64,000 nucleotides of DNA from contig NZ_PEBS01000007.1 in NCBI RefSeq assembly GCF_002869965.1, positions 61,551 through 125,550 of the forward strand, read 5' to 3'. Every line of letters starts with the position of its first letter. The first letter of the stretch is position 1. Below are positions 9,143 to 17,175 of this stretch, one piece after another. The position numbers and the translations under genes are program-made. The notes below the pieces were generated by a model that worked only from the letters and a program-made list of their open reading frames with translations, made no database searches and was not told the origin of the DNA. This DNA is from Janthinobacterium sp. ROICE36 (GTDB lineage: Bacteria > Pseudomonadota > Gammaproteobacteria > Burkholderiales > Burkholderiaceae_D).

Positions 9143-9145
9143 GTG

Positions 9146-9913
9146 TTATTCCGCTATAAAAAGTTCGATGCCCAGCTTTTGCAGCCCTTCGCGGTATTCC
9201 TGGCTGATGCTGGCATCGGTGATGACGGTATCGACGCGGTCCAGCTGCACGATGCGGTGCAGGCTGACGCGGCCGAACTTGGAGGCGTCCGTGAGAACGA
9301 TGATCTTCTTGGCCCGTTCCACCATCTTGTGGTTCAGGCTTGCTTCCGCTTCGTGGTGGGTGGTGACGCCAAACTGCAGGTCGAAGCCGTCCACGCCCAA
9401 AAACAGCTTGTCGAAGCTGTACGCTTGCAAGCAGGTTTCGGCCTGGCTGCCCTGGATCGACAGCGATTGCTTGCGCAGCAGGCCGCCCGTCAGGATCAGG
9501 TCCACGCCGGGCGCGTCGGCCAGTTCCCACGCGATGTTGAGGCCATTCGTGGCCACCGTCACGCCAGTCGCGTCGCGCAAATGGCGCGCCAGCGAGATGG
9601 TGGTGGTACCCGAATCGATGATGATGTTGTCGCCCGGTTCCACCAGCCGCGCAGCGAAGGCGCCGATGCGCTCCTTCTGCTCGTGGTTGATGGCATCCTT
9701 CTGGCGTATCGTGTGCTCCGGCGGTGGCGTGCGCGTCAGGGTCGCGCCGCCGTGGCTGCGCGTGGCCATGCCTTGCGCTTCCAGCGCATTCAGGTCGCTG
9801 CGGATGGTGACCGCGGACACGCCGAGCTTTTCCACCAGATCGGTCACTTGCACCGTACCCTGCTGGGCAAGCATTTGGAGGATGGATTCACGGCGTTGGC
9901 TGGTATTTCGCAT
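9146..9913 (-). CDS. agaR: DeoR-family repressor of GalNAc genes (AgaR-like)
   Basis: 255 residues from the ATG at 9913. The N-terminal DeoR helix-turn-helix is clear (RRESILQMLAQQGTVQVTDL, then VSAVTIRSDLNALEAQGM), followed by the sugar-phosphate-sensing domain with DSGTTTISLARHL, TNGLNIAWEL and GVDGFDLQFGVTTHHEAEA. In characterised AgaR systems the effector is a phosphorylated hexosamine intermediate. It sits inside the aga operon between agaZ (36 bp) and the deacetylase, so it would autoregulate. Candidate GAAAG/CTTTC operators lie before agaS, the GH31 gene and the TonB receptor at 20626. Confidence 0.85.
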   Translation of the reverse strand: MRNTSQRRESILQMLAQQGTVQVTDLVEKLGVSAVTIRSDLNALEAQGMATRSHGGATLTRTPPPEHTIRQKDAINHEQKERIGAFAARLVEPGDNIIIDSGTTTISLARHLRDATGVTVATNGLNIAWELADAPGVDLILTGGLLRKQSLSIQGSQAETCLQAYSFDKLFLGVDGFDLQFGVTTHHEAEASLNHKMVERAKKIIVLTDASKFGRVSLHRIVQLDRVDTVITDASISQEYREGLQKLGIELFIAE

Positions 9914-9948
9914 GGTGGCGGGCTCAGTAAAAAATGAAAATATCGAGC

Positions 9949-11292
9949 TTAACAGATTGCCGCTTCGGCAACGACGGGGACGGCCGCATTGCGGTTGCAG
10001 GCGCGTGCATATTGCGCCAGCAAGCTGCCGATCTTGTGCTCGATCAAGGCTGGCGCTTCCGCTTTCAAGCTGCCCTGTACCACGGCCAGGTACTGCTCGG
10101 GCAAATGCTGGCTCAGCAGTGGCAGCGGAATCGTCAGGGCGTCCAGATTGGCCAGCAGCTTGTCGACGGCGGCCGCCACTGCCGGCTCGCCCCAGTAATA
10201 GCGGCAACGGTCGCTCAAGCCGTAGCGGCGCATCAATCGCTGTTCGTCAGGCGTGCCCAGGTAATGCTTGATCCAGTTCTTCGGCTTGGCCAGCATCACG
10301 TCGTCGAGCACCTGCATCAGTTGCGACGTGGCGTGCGCCGGCAGCAGTTCTTCTTCTATCTGGCACAGGGCGTACAGCGCCTCGCGAAGGGCGAAGGTGG
10401 CGGCCGGGCCCACTTTCAGGATGGCGAAATGGTCGCGCACCATGGCGTGCAAAGCGGACTCGCGCTGGTAGTCGGTGGAGTGGGCTTCGAACACCAGGCC
10501 AGGTTGCTCGGCCACAAAGGCCGACAGCTCGGCGGCGGCCGGCGCGTCGTAGTGCTGGATGCTGTTCTGGTCGAAATCGACGCCCGGCTGCACCACCATG
10601 GCAATCACACGGCGCCAGGCGCCATGCAAGTCGTTTTCCAGGAACGCGCTGCGGTGCACGTCGAGGGTGCGGCGCGCCGCTTGCGGGCTGGTGACGGCGC
10701 CGGCTTGCGCCAGCGACGCTTCGCCCCCTGGAATCGGCACTTCCGTGCCGATCACGTAGACGGGCGGTGCGAAGCCGGCGGCGGCCGCTGCCGCTTCGGC
10801 GACGATGCACAGGCGCGCCGAGCGGGCCGCCACGGTTTCATCGTCGAGCTGCAAAGGGTCATTAAAGCAGCGCATGCTGCAATCGAGATGGATTTTATGG
10901 AAACCGGCCGACGCATATGCGGCGATCAGGGTTTCGGCGTGGGCCATCGCGGTGGCCGCATCGAGGTGCTGCCAGGCGTTCGGGCCAAGATGGTCGCCGC
11001 CCAGCACCAGTCGGCTGATCGGGAAACCCTGTTCCCGCGCCAGTGCCAGTATGCTATCGCGAAAGGCCACCGGCGTCATGCCCGTGTAGCCGCCGAACTG
11101 GTCGACCTGGTTCGAGGTCGCTTCGACCAGCAGCACGGTGTCGTACTCGCTGGCCACGCGCATGGCGGCGCGCAGCACGCTCGGGTGGCTGCAGCAGACG
11201 GCATACAGTCCCACGCGTTCGCCGCGGCGGTGCGCCTTGATCACTTGCTGGATCGGGGACAGTGTAAAGGTCGGGTTTTCCACTTGCTTCAT
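9949..11292 (-). CDS. agaZ: AgaZ: GatZ/KbaZ-like tagatose-bisphosphate aldolase subunit-type protein
   Basis: 447 residues, full family length. Features of the GatZ/KbaZ family: GLYAVCCSHPSVLRAAM at the N-terminus, LVEATSNQVDQFGGYTGMTP, LGGDHLGPNAWQ, YVIGTEVPIPGGE, VFEAHSTDYQ and LKVGPAATFALREA. In enterobacteria the partner is the catalytic subunit GatY/KbaY, which is not present here. In comparative studies of Aga regulons AgaZ was proposed to act on tagatose-6-phosphate (as a kinase), and related proteins have been found to be C4 epimerases, so the exact reaction is open. The start codon overlaps the kinase stop (TAATG), showing coupling. Confidence 0.8.
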   Translation of the reverse strand: MKQVENPTFTLSPIQQVIKAHRRGERVGLYAVCCSHPSVLRAAMRVASEYDTVLLVEATSNQVDQFGGYTGMTPVAFRDSILALAREQGFPISRLVLGGDHLGPNAWQHLDAATAMAHAETLIAAYASAGFHKIHLDCSMRCFNDPLQLDDETVAARSARLCIVAEAAAAAAGFAPPVYVIGTEVPIPGGEASLAQAGAVTSPQAARRTLDVHRSAFLENDLHGAWRRVIAMVVQPGVDFDQNSIQHYDAPAAAELSAFVAEQPGLVFEAHSTDYQRESALHAMVRDHFAILKVGPAATFALREALYALCQIEEELLPAHATSQLMQVLDDVMLAKPKNWIKHYLGTPDEQRLMRRYGLSDRCRYYWGEPAVAAAVDKLLANLDALTIPLPLLSQHLPEQYLAVVQGSLKAEAPALIEHKIGSLLAQYARACNRNAAVPVVAEAAIC

Positions 11293-12245
11293 TATGTTGA
11301 CGCCTTTGTATGTTGTCGTATCAAAAGGGCCGCACCGCGCGCGCCGCCGGCGTCGCCAAAGCGGGGCGGCAAGATGGGCGGCACGTGCACGCCGGGGAAC
11401 AGATGGCGCTTGACGGCGGCCGGCAGCTTGTCGTACAGGTGGGGTAGCTTGGACAGGCCGCCACCGAGTACGATAAGGTGCGGATCGTAGGCCAGCACCA
11501 GGCCGGCCAGCGCGTGGCCCAGCACATCGAGGTGCACGGCGACCGTGCGTTCTGCTACTGCATCGCCCCTGTTGGCGCGGGCCACGATGGCGAGCGGCTC
11601 GGCACCGTCGCCGCCGAAATGCGCGTGGATTTTGCGCATGGCGGGGCCGGAGACATAGCGTTCCAGGCAGCCGCTTTTACCGCATGGGCAGGGATATTCG
11701 GCCAGGCCATGCTGCGCCAGCAGGGTGGCGGGCAGGCTCCAGTGGCCCCATTCGCCAGCCACGCCGTTAAAGCCGCGCAGCAGCTGGCCGCTCACGCAAT
11801 AGCCGCCGCCGGCGCCCGTGCCGAGGATGGCGCCGAACATGCTGGCGGCATTCTGGGCCGCGCCGCCTTGCGCTTCCGACAGGGCGAAGCACTGGCAATC
11901 GTTGCCGATGGCGACAGGGCGTAGCAAAGCTTGCTGCAGGGTTTGCGCCACCAGGCGGCCGTTCAGGGCGGGCACGTTGGAGCTCAGTTGCCGGCCGCTG
12001 GCGCTGTCGATCACGCCGGGCAAGCCGATACCGACGGGCGCCGTCAGACCCAGGGCGGCGTCGCCGCGCGCCACCAGGTCGACGATGGCTTGCACGAAGG
12101 CGGCAAAATCGTCGCCCGGCGTGGCCACGCGCTCACGGAACACCTCGGCCAGCGCGCCGTCGCGGTCGGCAAAGGCCACCAGTTCCATCTTGCTGCCGCC
12201 GATGTCGATGCCGTGGTAGCCCGCAGTGTGATTAGAATTGCTCAT
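11292..12245 (-). CDS. agaK: ROK-family N-acetylhexosamine kinase (AgaK-like)
   Basis: 317 residues from the ATG at 12245, just inside the end of agaS (14-bp overlap); the upstream extension to 12344 is only read-through of the overlapping frame. ROK hallmarks: GIDIGGSKMELVAF phosphate loop, IGNDCQCFALSEA, GTGAGGGYCVSGQLLRG, EWGHWSLP, and the zinc-binding CPCGKSGCLERYVSG. It should phosphorylate the free amino sugar delivered by the MFS porter to GalNAc-6-phosphate, replacing the PTS used by E. coli. Substrate assignment is by context. Confidence 0.82.
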   Translation of the reverse strand: MSNSNHTAGYHGIDIGGSKMELVAFADRDGALAEVFRERVATPGDDFAAFVQAIVDLVARGDAALGLTAPVGIGLPGVIDSASGRQLSSNVPALNGRLVAQTLQQALLRPVAIGNDCQCFALSEAQGGAAQNAASMFGAILGTGAGGGYCVSGQLLRGFNGVAGEWGHWSLPATLLAQHGLAEYPCPCGKSGCLERYVSGPAMRKIHAHFGGDGAEPLAIVARANRGDAVAERTVAVHLDVLGHALAGLVLAYDPHLIVLGGGLSKLPHLYDKLPAAVKRHLFPGVHVPPILPPRFGDAGGARGAALLIRQHTKAST

Positions 12246-13380
12246 GGCCATAGATGGTGACGCCCTGTACGACACGGTTGACGATGCCGCCGGCAAATGG
12301 ATTGTCGGGGCGCAGTTGCAGCAGCGCGGACTGGTGCAGCGCATATTGCTGCGCCATCAGCAGCCACAATGGCGCCAGCCATGCGTCGGGCCAGACCGGT
12401 GCGTCGGCCGTCAAGTTGACAGATAAGTCGCCGCCGATGCCCACCGTCAGGCACGTCTGCGCCACGCTGTCGCGCTGCAGTTCTTTCAATAGATCGTCTT
12501 CGTACTGGCGCGCCAGCGGCTTGCTGCTGCGCAGCAGGATCACCAGCGACTCCTTGGTAACGGCCGATTTCGGGCCGTGGCGGAAACCCAGCGGGGTATT
12601 CGCCATCGCCATCACGCGGCCACCTGTCAATTCCAGGATCTTCAGGGCCGCTTCCTTTGCCAGCGCTTCCAGCGGGCCGCTGCCCAGGTAGACCACGCGC
12701 TGCACGGGGGTTGATCCCAGGTCCGCCACAGGCGCCGACCAGTCGCGCAAGGCTTGCTCGCCCAACTGCGCCAGCGTGTCGAGGCGCGTCAAATCCGTGT
12801 CCTTGCCCAGCACAGACAGGGCCGCCAGCAGCATGCTGCTAAAGCTGCTGGTCATGGCGAAGCCGCGGTCGCAGCTGCCTTCCGGCATCAACAAGTTATA
12901 AGTATTGCTGTCATTGGCGCCCTGGCGTGCCAGCTTGCCATCGGCGTTGCAGGTGATGTTCAAAAAGCGCGCGCCGGGCACGACCTGGCGCAGCAGTTCC
13001 ACGGCCGCCAGGCTTTCCGGGCTGTCGCCGCTGCGGGCAAACGAGACGAGCAGGGTGGGCGCGTGCGCTTCCAGGTACAGCTCATGGTGGGTCAGCAGGG
13101 TGGTGGTGGCGATGGCGCGGATCTGCGCGGGCCAGGCGGCATTCAGGGTATCGACGACGATCTCGCCCACATAGGCCGAGCTGCCGGCGCCCGTCAGGAT
13201 GACGCGCTGCGCGGGATTGGACAGCGCGTCGCCCAGGAAGGCGGCCAATCTGGCTTGCTGCTTGCGCAAAATGCTGGACAGCGCGCGCCAGATGGCTGGC
13301 TGGTGCGCGATTTCCTCGGCCGTGTGCAGGCCGCCGATGTCGCGCCAGGTTTGAATGTCACGCTGAAGAAGGGTAGTCAT
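12232..13380 (-). CDS. agaS: Galactosamine-6-phosphate deaminase/isomerase, SIS domain (AgaS)
   Basis: 382 residues with two SIS domains: VILTGAGSSAYVGEIV, then VSFARSGDSPESLAAVELL and LNITCNADGKLAR in the first, and VYLGSGPLEALAKEAALKI with NTPLGFRHGPKSAV in the second. This is the AgaS pattern (GlmS isomerase-domain relative without the glutaminase domain). It converts galactosamine-6-phosphate to tagatose-6-phosphate and ammonia. First gene of the minus-strand aga operon, preceded by a good promoter and operator-like repeats. Confidence 0.85.
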   Translation of the reverse strand: MTTLLQRDIQTWRDIGGLHTAEEIAHQPAIWRALSSILRKQQARLAAFLGDALSNPAQRVILTGAGSSAYVGEIVVDTLNAAWPAQIRAIATTTLLTHHELYLEAHAPTLLVSFARSGDSPESLAAVELLRQVVPGARFLNITCNADGKLARQGANDSNTYNLLMPEGSCDRGFAMTSSFSSMLLAALSVLGKDTDLTRLDTLAQLGEQALRDWSAPVADLGSTPVQRVVYLGSGPLEALAKEAALKILELTGGRVMAMANTPLGFRHGPKSAVTKESLVILLRSSKPLARQYEDDLLKELQRDSVAQTCLTVGIGGDLSVNLTADAPVWPDAWLAPLWLLMAQQYALHQSALLQLRPDNPFAGGIVNRVVQGVTIYGHEQF

Positions 13381-13409
13381 GGAGTGTCAATAAAGTGTTT
13401 GTTGGGGAA

Positions 13410-13438
13410 AGCATAAATACTAAATTTCGAAAAGTCAA
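13410..13438 (-). promoter_or_regulatory. Promoter of the agaS-agaP operon
   Basis: On the minus strand TTGACT (13438-13433) and TATGCT (13415-13410) are separated by exactly 17 bases, a good sigma-70 arrangement 30 bp before the agaS ATG. The adjacent GAAAG repeats at 13441-13465 abut the -35 box. Confidence 0.6.
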
Positions 13439-13440
13439 AT

Positions 13441-13465
13441 ACGAAAGTAAAACGAAAGTCAATTG
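13441..13465. promoter_or_regulatory. Putative AgaR operator at the agaS promoter
   Basis: Two direct copies of ACGAAAGT spaced 11 bp apart (ACGAAAGTAAAACGAAAGTC). On the other strand this reads ACTTTCGTTTTACTTTCG, closely resembling the TTTC-rich direct repeats bound by AgaR in E. coli. The position next to the -35 box suits repression by the AgaR encoded in the operon. Confidence 0.5.
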
Positions 13466-13562
13466 TTTGATGACTTGCGAAATAATGTCGTTTTATCCGC
13501 TTGAAATCGTGTTGCAGTGCCGCATGAAACCCTGTGGCGCTGCCGCTTGTCGCTGAAATGCG

Positions 13563-13693
13563 ACGATAACGAAAGTATGTTTTGTGAAAATTTGGCAAAA
13601 CGTAAGATTAATACGTCGGTTTTGGGCATTTTATTAATAAATTGCCTCTTTATCTTTCTTTTGATTGACGATATTTATTTTTCTTCTTAAAGT
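13563..13693 (+). promoter_or_regulatory. Promoter/operator module of the GH31 gene
   Basis: TTGACG (13665-13670), a 17-base AT-rich spacer and TAAAGT (13688-13693) form a strong sigma-70 promoter just before the GH31 ATG at 13727. CTTTC at about 13654 touches the -35 box, and ACGATAACGAAAGT lies at 13563-13576, 88 bp before the -35 box. The same elements with the same spacings recur at 20335-20465 before a TonB receptor. Together with the divergent agaS operator this fills the 13381-13726 intergenic region. Confidence 0.6.
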
Positions 13694-13726
13694 ATTTCCA
13701 TCGCATTGATTTTTGAAAGCCCTCAG

Positions 13727-16700
13727 ATGAAACCTCTCCCGCTTCCCCGCCGCGCCCTTGCCGCCTGCGTTCTCGCCGCCCTCGCCACGCTGGTTGCGCC
13801 CGGCTTGCAGGCCGCGACTATCGGCAATTTGCAGACGATTTCCGCCATGCATGCGGCCGACGCGGCCAAGGGGGAAGGGCTGGGCTGGGACCTGCGCAGC
13901 GACACAGGCATGCAGCTGCGTATCAGCCTGCCGCAGGCGGATGTGCTGCGCATCCAGGCAGGCGGCAAGGCGGGCTTGACGGGGCCGGGCGACAAGGCCG
14001 CCCCCGTCGTGGTGGGCCAGCCTGCCGCGCAAGTGGCGTACCAGTTCAGCGAGCAGGCCGAGCATATCCTGATCAGCACCGCAGCCCTGAGCTTGCGCAT
14101 CGACCGTCAACCGTTGCGCTTTACCTTGTACCGCAAGGGCGACCTGGTGCCCCTGTGGCGCGAAGTGCAGCCGCTGTCGCTCGACGACAAGCAGGGCGTG
14201 CAGGTGCTATCGAGCCGGCCGGGCGAGCGTTACTTTGGCGGCGGCCAGCAAAATGGCCGCTTCGAATTCAAGGGCAAGCAGGTGCCCGTGTCGTATTCGG
14301 GCGGCTGGGAAGAGGGCGACCGGCCGAATCCCGCGCCATTTTTGATGAGTTCACGGGGCTGGGGCGTGCTGCGCAATACCTGGGCCGACGGAAACTACGA
14401 TTTGCGCGACAAGGAGCAGATCTCGCTGCAGCATGCAGAAGGGCGCTTCGATGCGTATTTCTTTGTCGGCAAGGACCTGCGCGACGTGGTCGCCCGCTAC
14501 ACGGACTTGACGGGCCGCGCGCGCATGCTGCCCCGCTGGGCGCTGGAATATGGCGACGCCGATTGCTATAACGATGGCGACAACGTGAAAAAGCCCGGCT
14601 CCGTGCCGAAAGGCTGGAGCGATGGCCCCACGGGCAAGACGCCGGACGTGGTGGAAACTGTGGCGCGCCAGTACCGCGAACACGATATGCCGGGCGGCTG
14701 GATTTTGCCCAACGATGGTTATGGCTGCGGCTACACGAATTTGCCGGAAACGGTGAAGGGCCTGGCCGGCTATGGTTTTCGCACGGGCCTGTGGACGGAA
14801 AACGGCGTCGACAAGATTGCCTGGGAAGTGGGCCAGGCCGGCAGCCGCGTGCAAAAGCTGGACGTGGCGTGGACGGGCAAGGGCTACCAGTTCGCCATGG
14901 ATGCGAACAAGTCGGCCTATGACGGCATCCTGAATAATTCCGACAGCCGGCCCTTCCTGTGGACGGTGATGGGCTGGGCCGGCATCCAGCGCTACGCCGT
15001 GGCGTGGACGGGCGACCAGAGTGCCAGCTGGGATTACATCCGTTGGCACATCCCCACCCTGATCGGCTCGGGCCTGTCGGGCCAGGCGTATGCATCGGGC
15101 GACGTGGACGCCATCTTCGGTGGCAGCCCGGAAACCTATCTGCGCGACTTGCAGTGGAAAAGCTTTACGCCCGTCCTGATGGGCATGTCCGGTTGGGCTG
15201 CGGCCGAGCGCAAGCATCCGTGGTGGTTCGAGCAGCCGTACCGTGACATCAACCGCCGCTACCTGAAGCTCAAGATGCGTTTGACGCCGTACATGTATAC
15301 GCTGGTGCGCGAAGCGGAGCAATCGGGCGCGCCGCTGGTGCGCGGCCTGATGTGGGATTACCCGCAAGACCCGGCCGCCTATACGGAAGCCTATAAATAT
15401 CAATTCCTGCTGGGGCGTGACGTGCTGGTGGCGCCCGTCTACCGCAGCCAGGCCGTTAGCGGCGGCTGGCGCAAGGGCATCCACCTGCCGCAGGGCACGT
15501 GGTACGACTACTGGGATGGCCGCCAGGCCACGGCCGCCGCCCAGGGGCGCGACCTGGATATGCAGGTCACGCTGGACAAGCTGCCCGTGTTCGTGCGCGC
15601 CGGCGCCATCTTGCCCATGTATCCGGAAATGCTGTACGACGGTCAGAAACCGAAGGATCAGCTGACCCTCGATATTTACCCGCACGGCGACTCCCAGTAC
15701 ACGCTGTATGAAGACGACGGTAACACGCGCCAGTACCAGGGCGGTGCCTTCAGCCAGCAAATCATTCGCATGCGCCAGACGGGCGGCGATGTGCAAGTCG
15801 ATATTGGCGCTGTCGATGGCCAGTACGCGGGTCAGGAAGCGCGTCGCGGCTATGCGCTGCGCATGCTGGCGGGCCGGGCACCGGCCGCCGTGCGGGCTGG
15901 CGAACGTCTGATCGCGGCATCCGCCGACCGTGCCGCCTATGACAAGGCAGTCGAAGGCTGGTACTTCGACGCGGCAGACAGGCAAGGCACCCTGCACGTG
16001 AAAGTGGCAGCGCAGGACATTCGCCAGCCTTTGATGCTGCAGGTCGCCGGTGCGCTGGCCGTGGCCAGAATCGATGCCGATTTCCCGGCCGCCCCCGTGC
16101 CGGGCCGCGCCTTGCCGGCCGACGCCATGCAGGTGGTGGCGCGTCCTGCGGAGGAAAGCGGCTATCCGCTGGAAAACGCTTTCGATGGCAAGCCGGAGAC
16201 GTGGTTCCGCAGCGTGCGCAGCCCGTCCGTGAAAAGCGGACCGCACGAATGGGTGATCGGCTTTACGGAGCGGCGCCTGGTGGACGGCATCGAACTGGCG
16301 CCGCGCAACGACCAGCACTGGAAGCATGGCCAGGTGCGCGACTATGAAATCTACATCGGCGACAACAACGGCGAATGGGGCGCGCCGCTGCAGCGGGGCA
16401 CGCTCAAACTGGAACAGGGTGCGCAGACGATCAATTTCCCCGCCACGGCCGGGCGCTTGCTGCGCTTCCGCGTCGTAAGCACGCAAAATCCGGAAGGCGA
16501 TGGCGCGGCGTCCACCGATCCGATGGTCACGGCGGCGCAGGCGGGGCCGGTGGCGCGCGCGTTTGACGCGGCGCTGGCGACCGACGTGGCGCCCGTGACC
16601 CTGTCCGAATTCCGCGTGCTTGAGCACCGCGTGGCCGAAGGCGCTGAAGTACAGCGCTACTTGTCGGACCTGGCGCTGCCAAAGAATATCGGCCGCGACC

Positions 16701-17077
16701 GGCCTGCCGGCAAGGCAGCCGACATGCGCATGAACGGGCTGTGGTTCCGCAAGGGCCTGGGCGTGGGGCCGAGCAGCCGCATCGACTTGCAGCTGGCGGG
16801 CAACTGGAATCTGCTGCGCGCCGACCTGGGCGTGGACGATAGCTGCCGCCGCGCGGGCGGCTTGCAATTCCAGGTCTGGAGCGGTGAGCGGCTGCTGTAC
16901 GACAGCGGCCTGGTCACCGCTCCCGGGGTAGTCAAACCTGAAATCGACGTGCGCGGCTTGAGCCAGCTCAGTTTGCGTACCCTGGGCGCGCGCGGCGCCC
17001 ACCCGGCCCAGGTGTGCGGCAACTGGGCCAACGCCGTGCTGACCGGCACGGAAGGCGCGACAGTCAAGCCGCGCTAG
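13727..17077 (+). CDS. Secreted GH31 glycosidase, probable alpha-N-acetylgalactosaminidase, with CBM32-like and NPCBM domains
   Basis: 1116 residues from the ATG at 13727. A signal peptide (about 1-30, ending GLQA) precedes an N-terminal beta-sandwich and a GH31 barrel. The likely nucleophile is Asp379 in QKLDVAWTG and the acid/base Asp430 in AVAWTGDQSASW. The region WILPNDGYGCGYTNLPE and the subsite pattern differ from ordinary GH31 alpha-glucosidases and recall the GH31 branch (subfamily 18) shown to cleave alpha-GalNAc; I infer that specificity mainly from the aga neighbours. After the barrel come a C-terminal sheet domain, a discoidin/CBM32-like domain (about 810-950; YPLENAFDGKPETWFRS) and an NPCBM domain (about 985-1110; VDDSCRRAGGLQFQVWSGE). 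It would act in the periplasm or outside the cell. Confidence 0.8.
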   Translation: MKPLPLPRRALAACVLAALATLVAPGLQAATIGNLQTISAMHAADAAKGEGLGWDLRSDTGMQLRISLPQADVLRIQAGGKAGLTGPGDKAAPVVVGQPAAQVAYQFSEQAEHILISTAALSLRIDRQPLRFTLYRKGDLVPLWREVQPLSLDDKQGVQVLSSRPGERYFGGGQQNGRFEFKGKQVPVSYSGGWEEGDRPNPAPFLMSSRGWGVLRNTWADGNYDLRDKEQISLQHAEGRFDAYFFVGKDLRDVVARYTDLTGRARMLPRWALEYGDADCYNDGDNVKKPGSVPKGWSDGPTGKTPDVVETVARQYREHDMPGGWILPNDGYGCGYTNLPETVKGLAGYGFRTGLWTENGVDKIAWEVGQAGSRVQKLDVAWTGKGYQFAMDANKSAYDGILNNSDSRPFLWTVMGWAGIQRYAVAWTGDQSASWDYIRWHIPTLIGSGLSGQAYASGDVDAIFGGSPETYLRDLQWKSFTPVLMGMSGWAAAERKHPWWFEQPYRDINRRYLKLKMRLTPYMYTLVREAEQSGAPLVRGLMWDYPQDPAAYTEAYKYQFLLGRDVLVAPVYRSQAVSGGWRKGIHLPQGTWYDYWDGRQATAAAQGRDLDMQVTLDKLPVFVRAGAILPMYPEMLYDGQKPKDQLTLDIYPHGDSQYTLYEDDGNTRQYQGGAFSQQIIRMRQTGGDVQVDIGAVDGQYAGQEARRGYALRMLAGRAPAAVRAGERLIAASADRAAYDKAVEGWYFDAADRQGTLHVKVAAQDIRQPLMLQVAGALAVARIDADFPAAPVPGRALPADAMQVVARPAEESGYPLENAFDGKPETWFRSVRSPSVKSGPHEWVIGFTERRLVDGIELAPRNDQHWKHGQVRDYEIYIGDNNGEWGAPLQRGTLKLEQGAQTINFPATAGRLLRFRVVSTQNPEGDGAASTDPMVTAAQAGPVARAFDAALATDVAPVTLSEFRVLEHRVAEGAEVQRYLSDLALPKNIGRDRPAGKAADMRMNGLWFRKGLGVGPSSRIDLQLAGNWNLLRADLGVDDSCRRAGGLQFQVWSGERLLYDSGLVTAPGVVKPEIDVRGLSQLSLRTLGARGAHPAQVCGNWANAVLTGTEGATVKPR

Positions 17078-17101
17078 ACACCTCATCATTTCACTAAAAA
17101 C

Positions 17102-17130
17102 GAGCCCCTCTTCGGATCGGGGAGGGGCTC
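17102..17130. terminator. Hairpin between GH31 and TonB receptor genes
   Basis: GAGCCCCTC and GAGGGGCTC are perfect inverted repeats with an 11-base loop, 24 bp after the GH31 stop. There is only TT after it on the plus strand; a run of five A residues before it would give a U-run for minus-strand transcripts. It may attenuate read-through from the GH31 gene into the receptor gene. Confidence 0.5.
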
Positions 17131-17175
17131 TTGCAGCCTGACGAAAACAAATCACTTATAAAAATGGAGATGGGA

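Noticed and set aside
14351..17155. 934-codon minus-strand open frame opposite the GH31 gene
   Set aside because: Composition (His, Arg, Ala, Gln rich, no domains) is that of a shadow of the well-supported GH31 gene.
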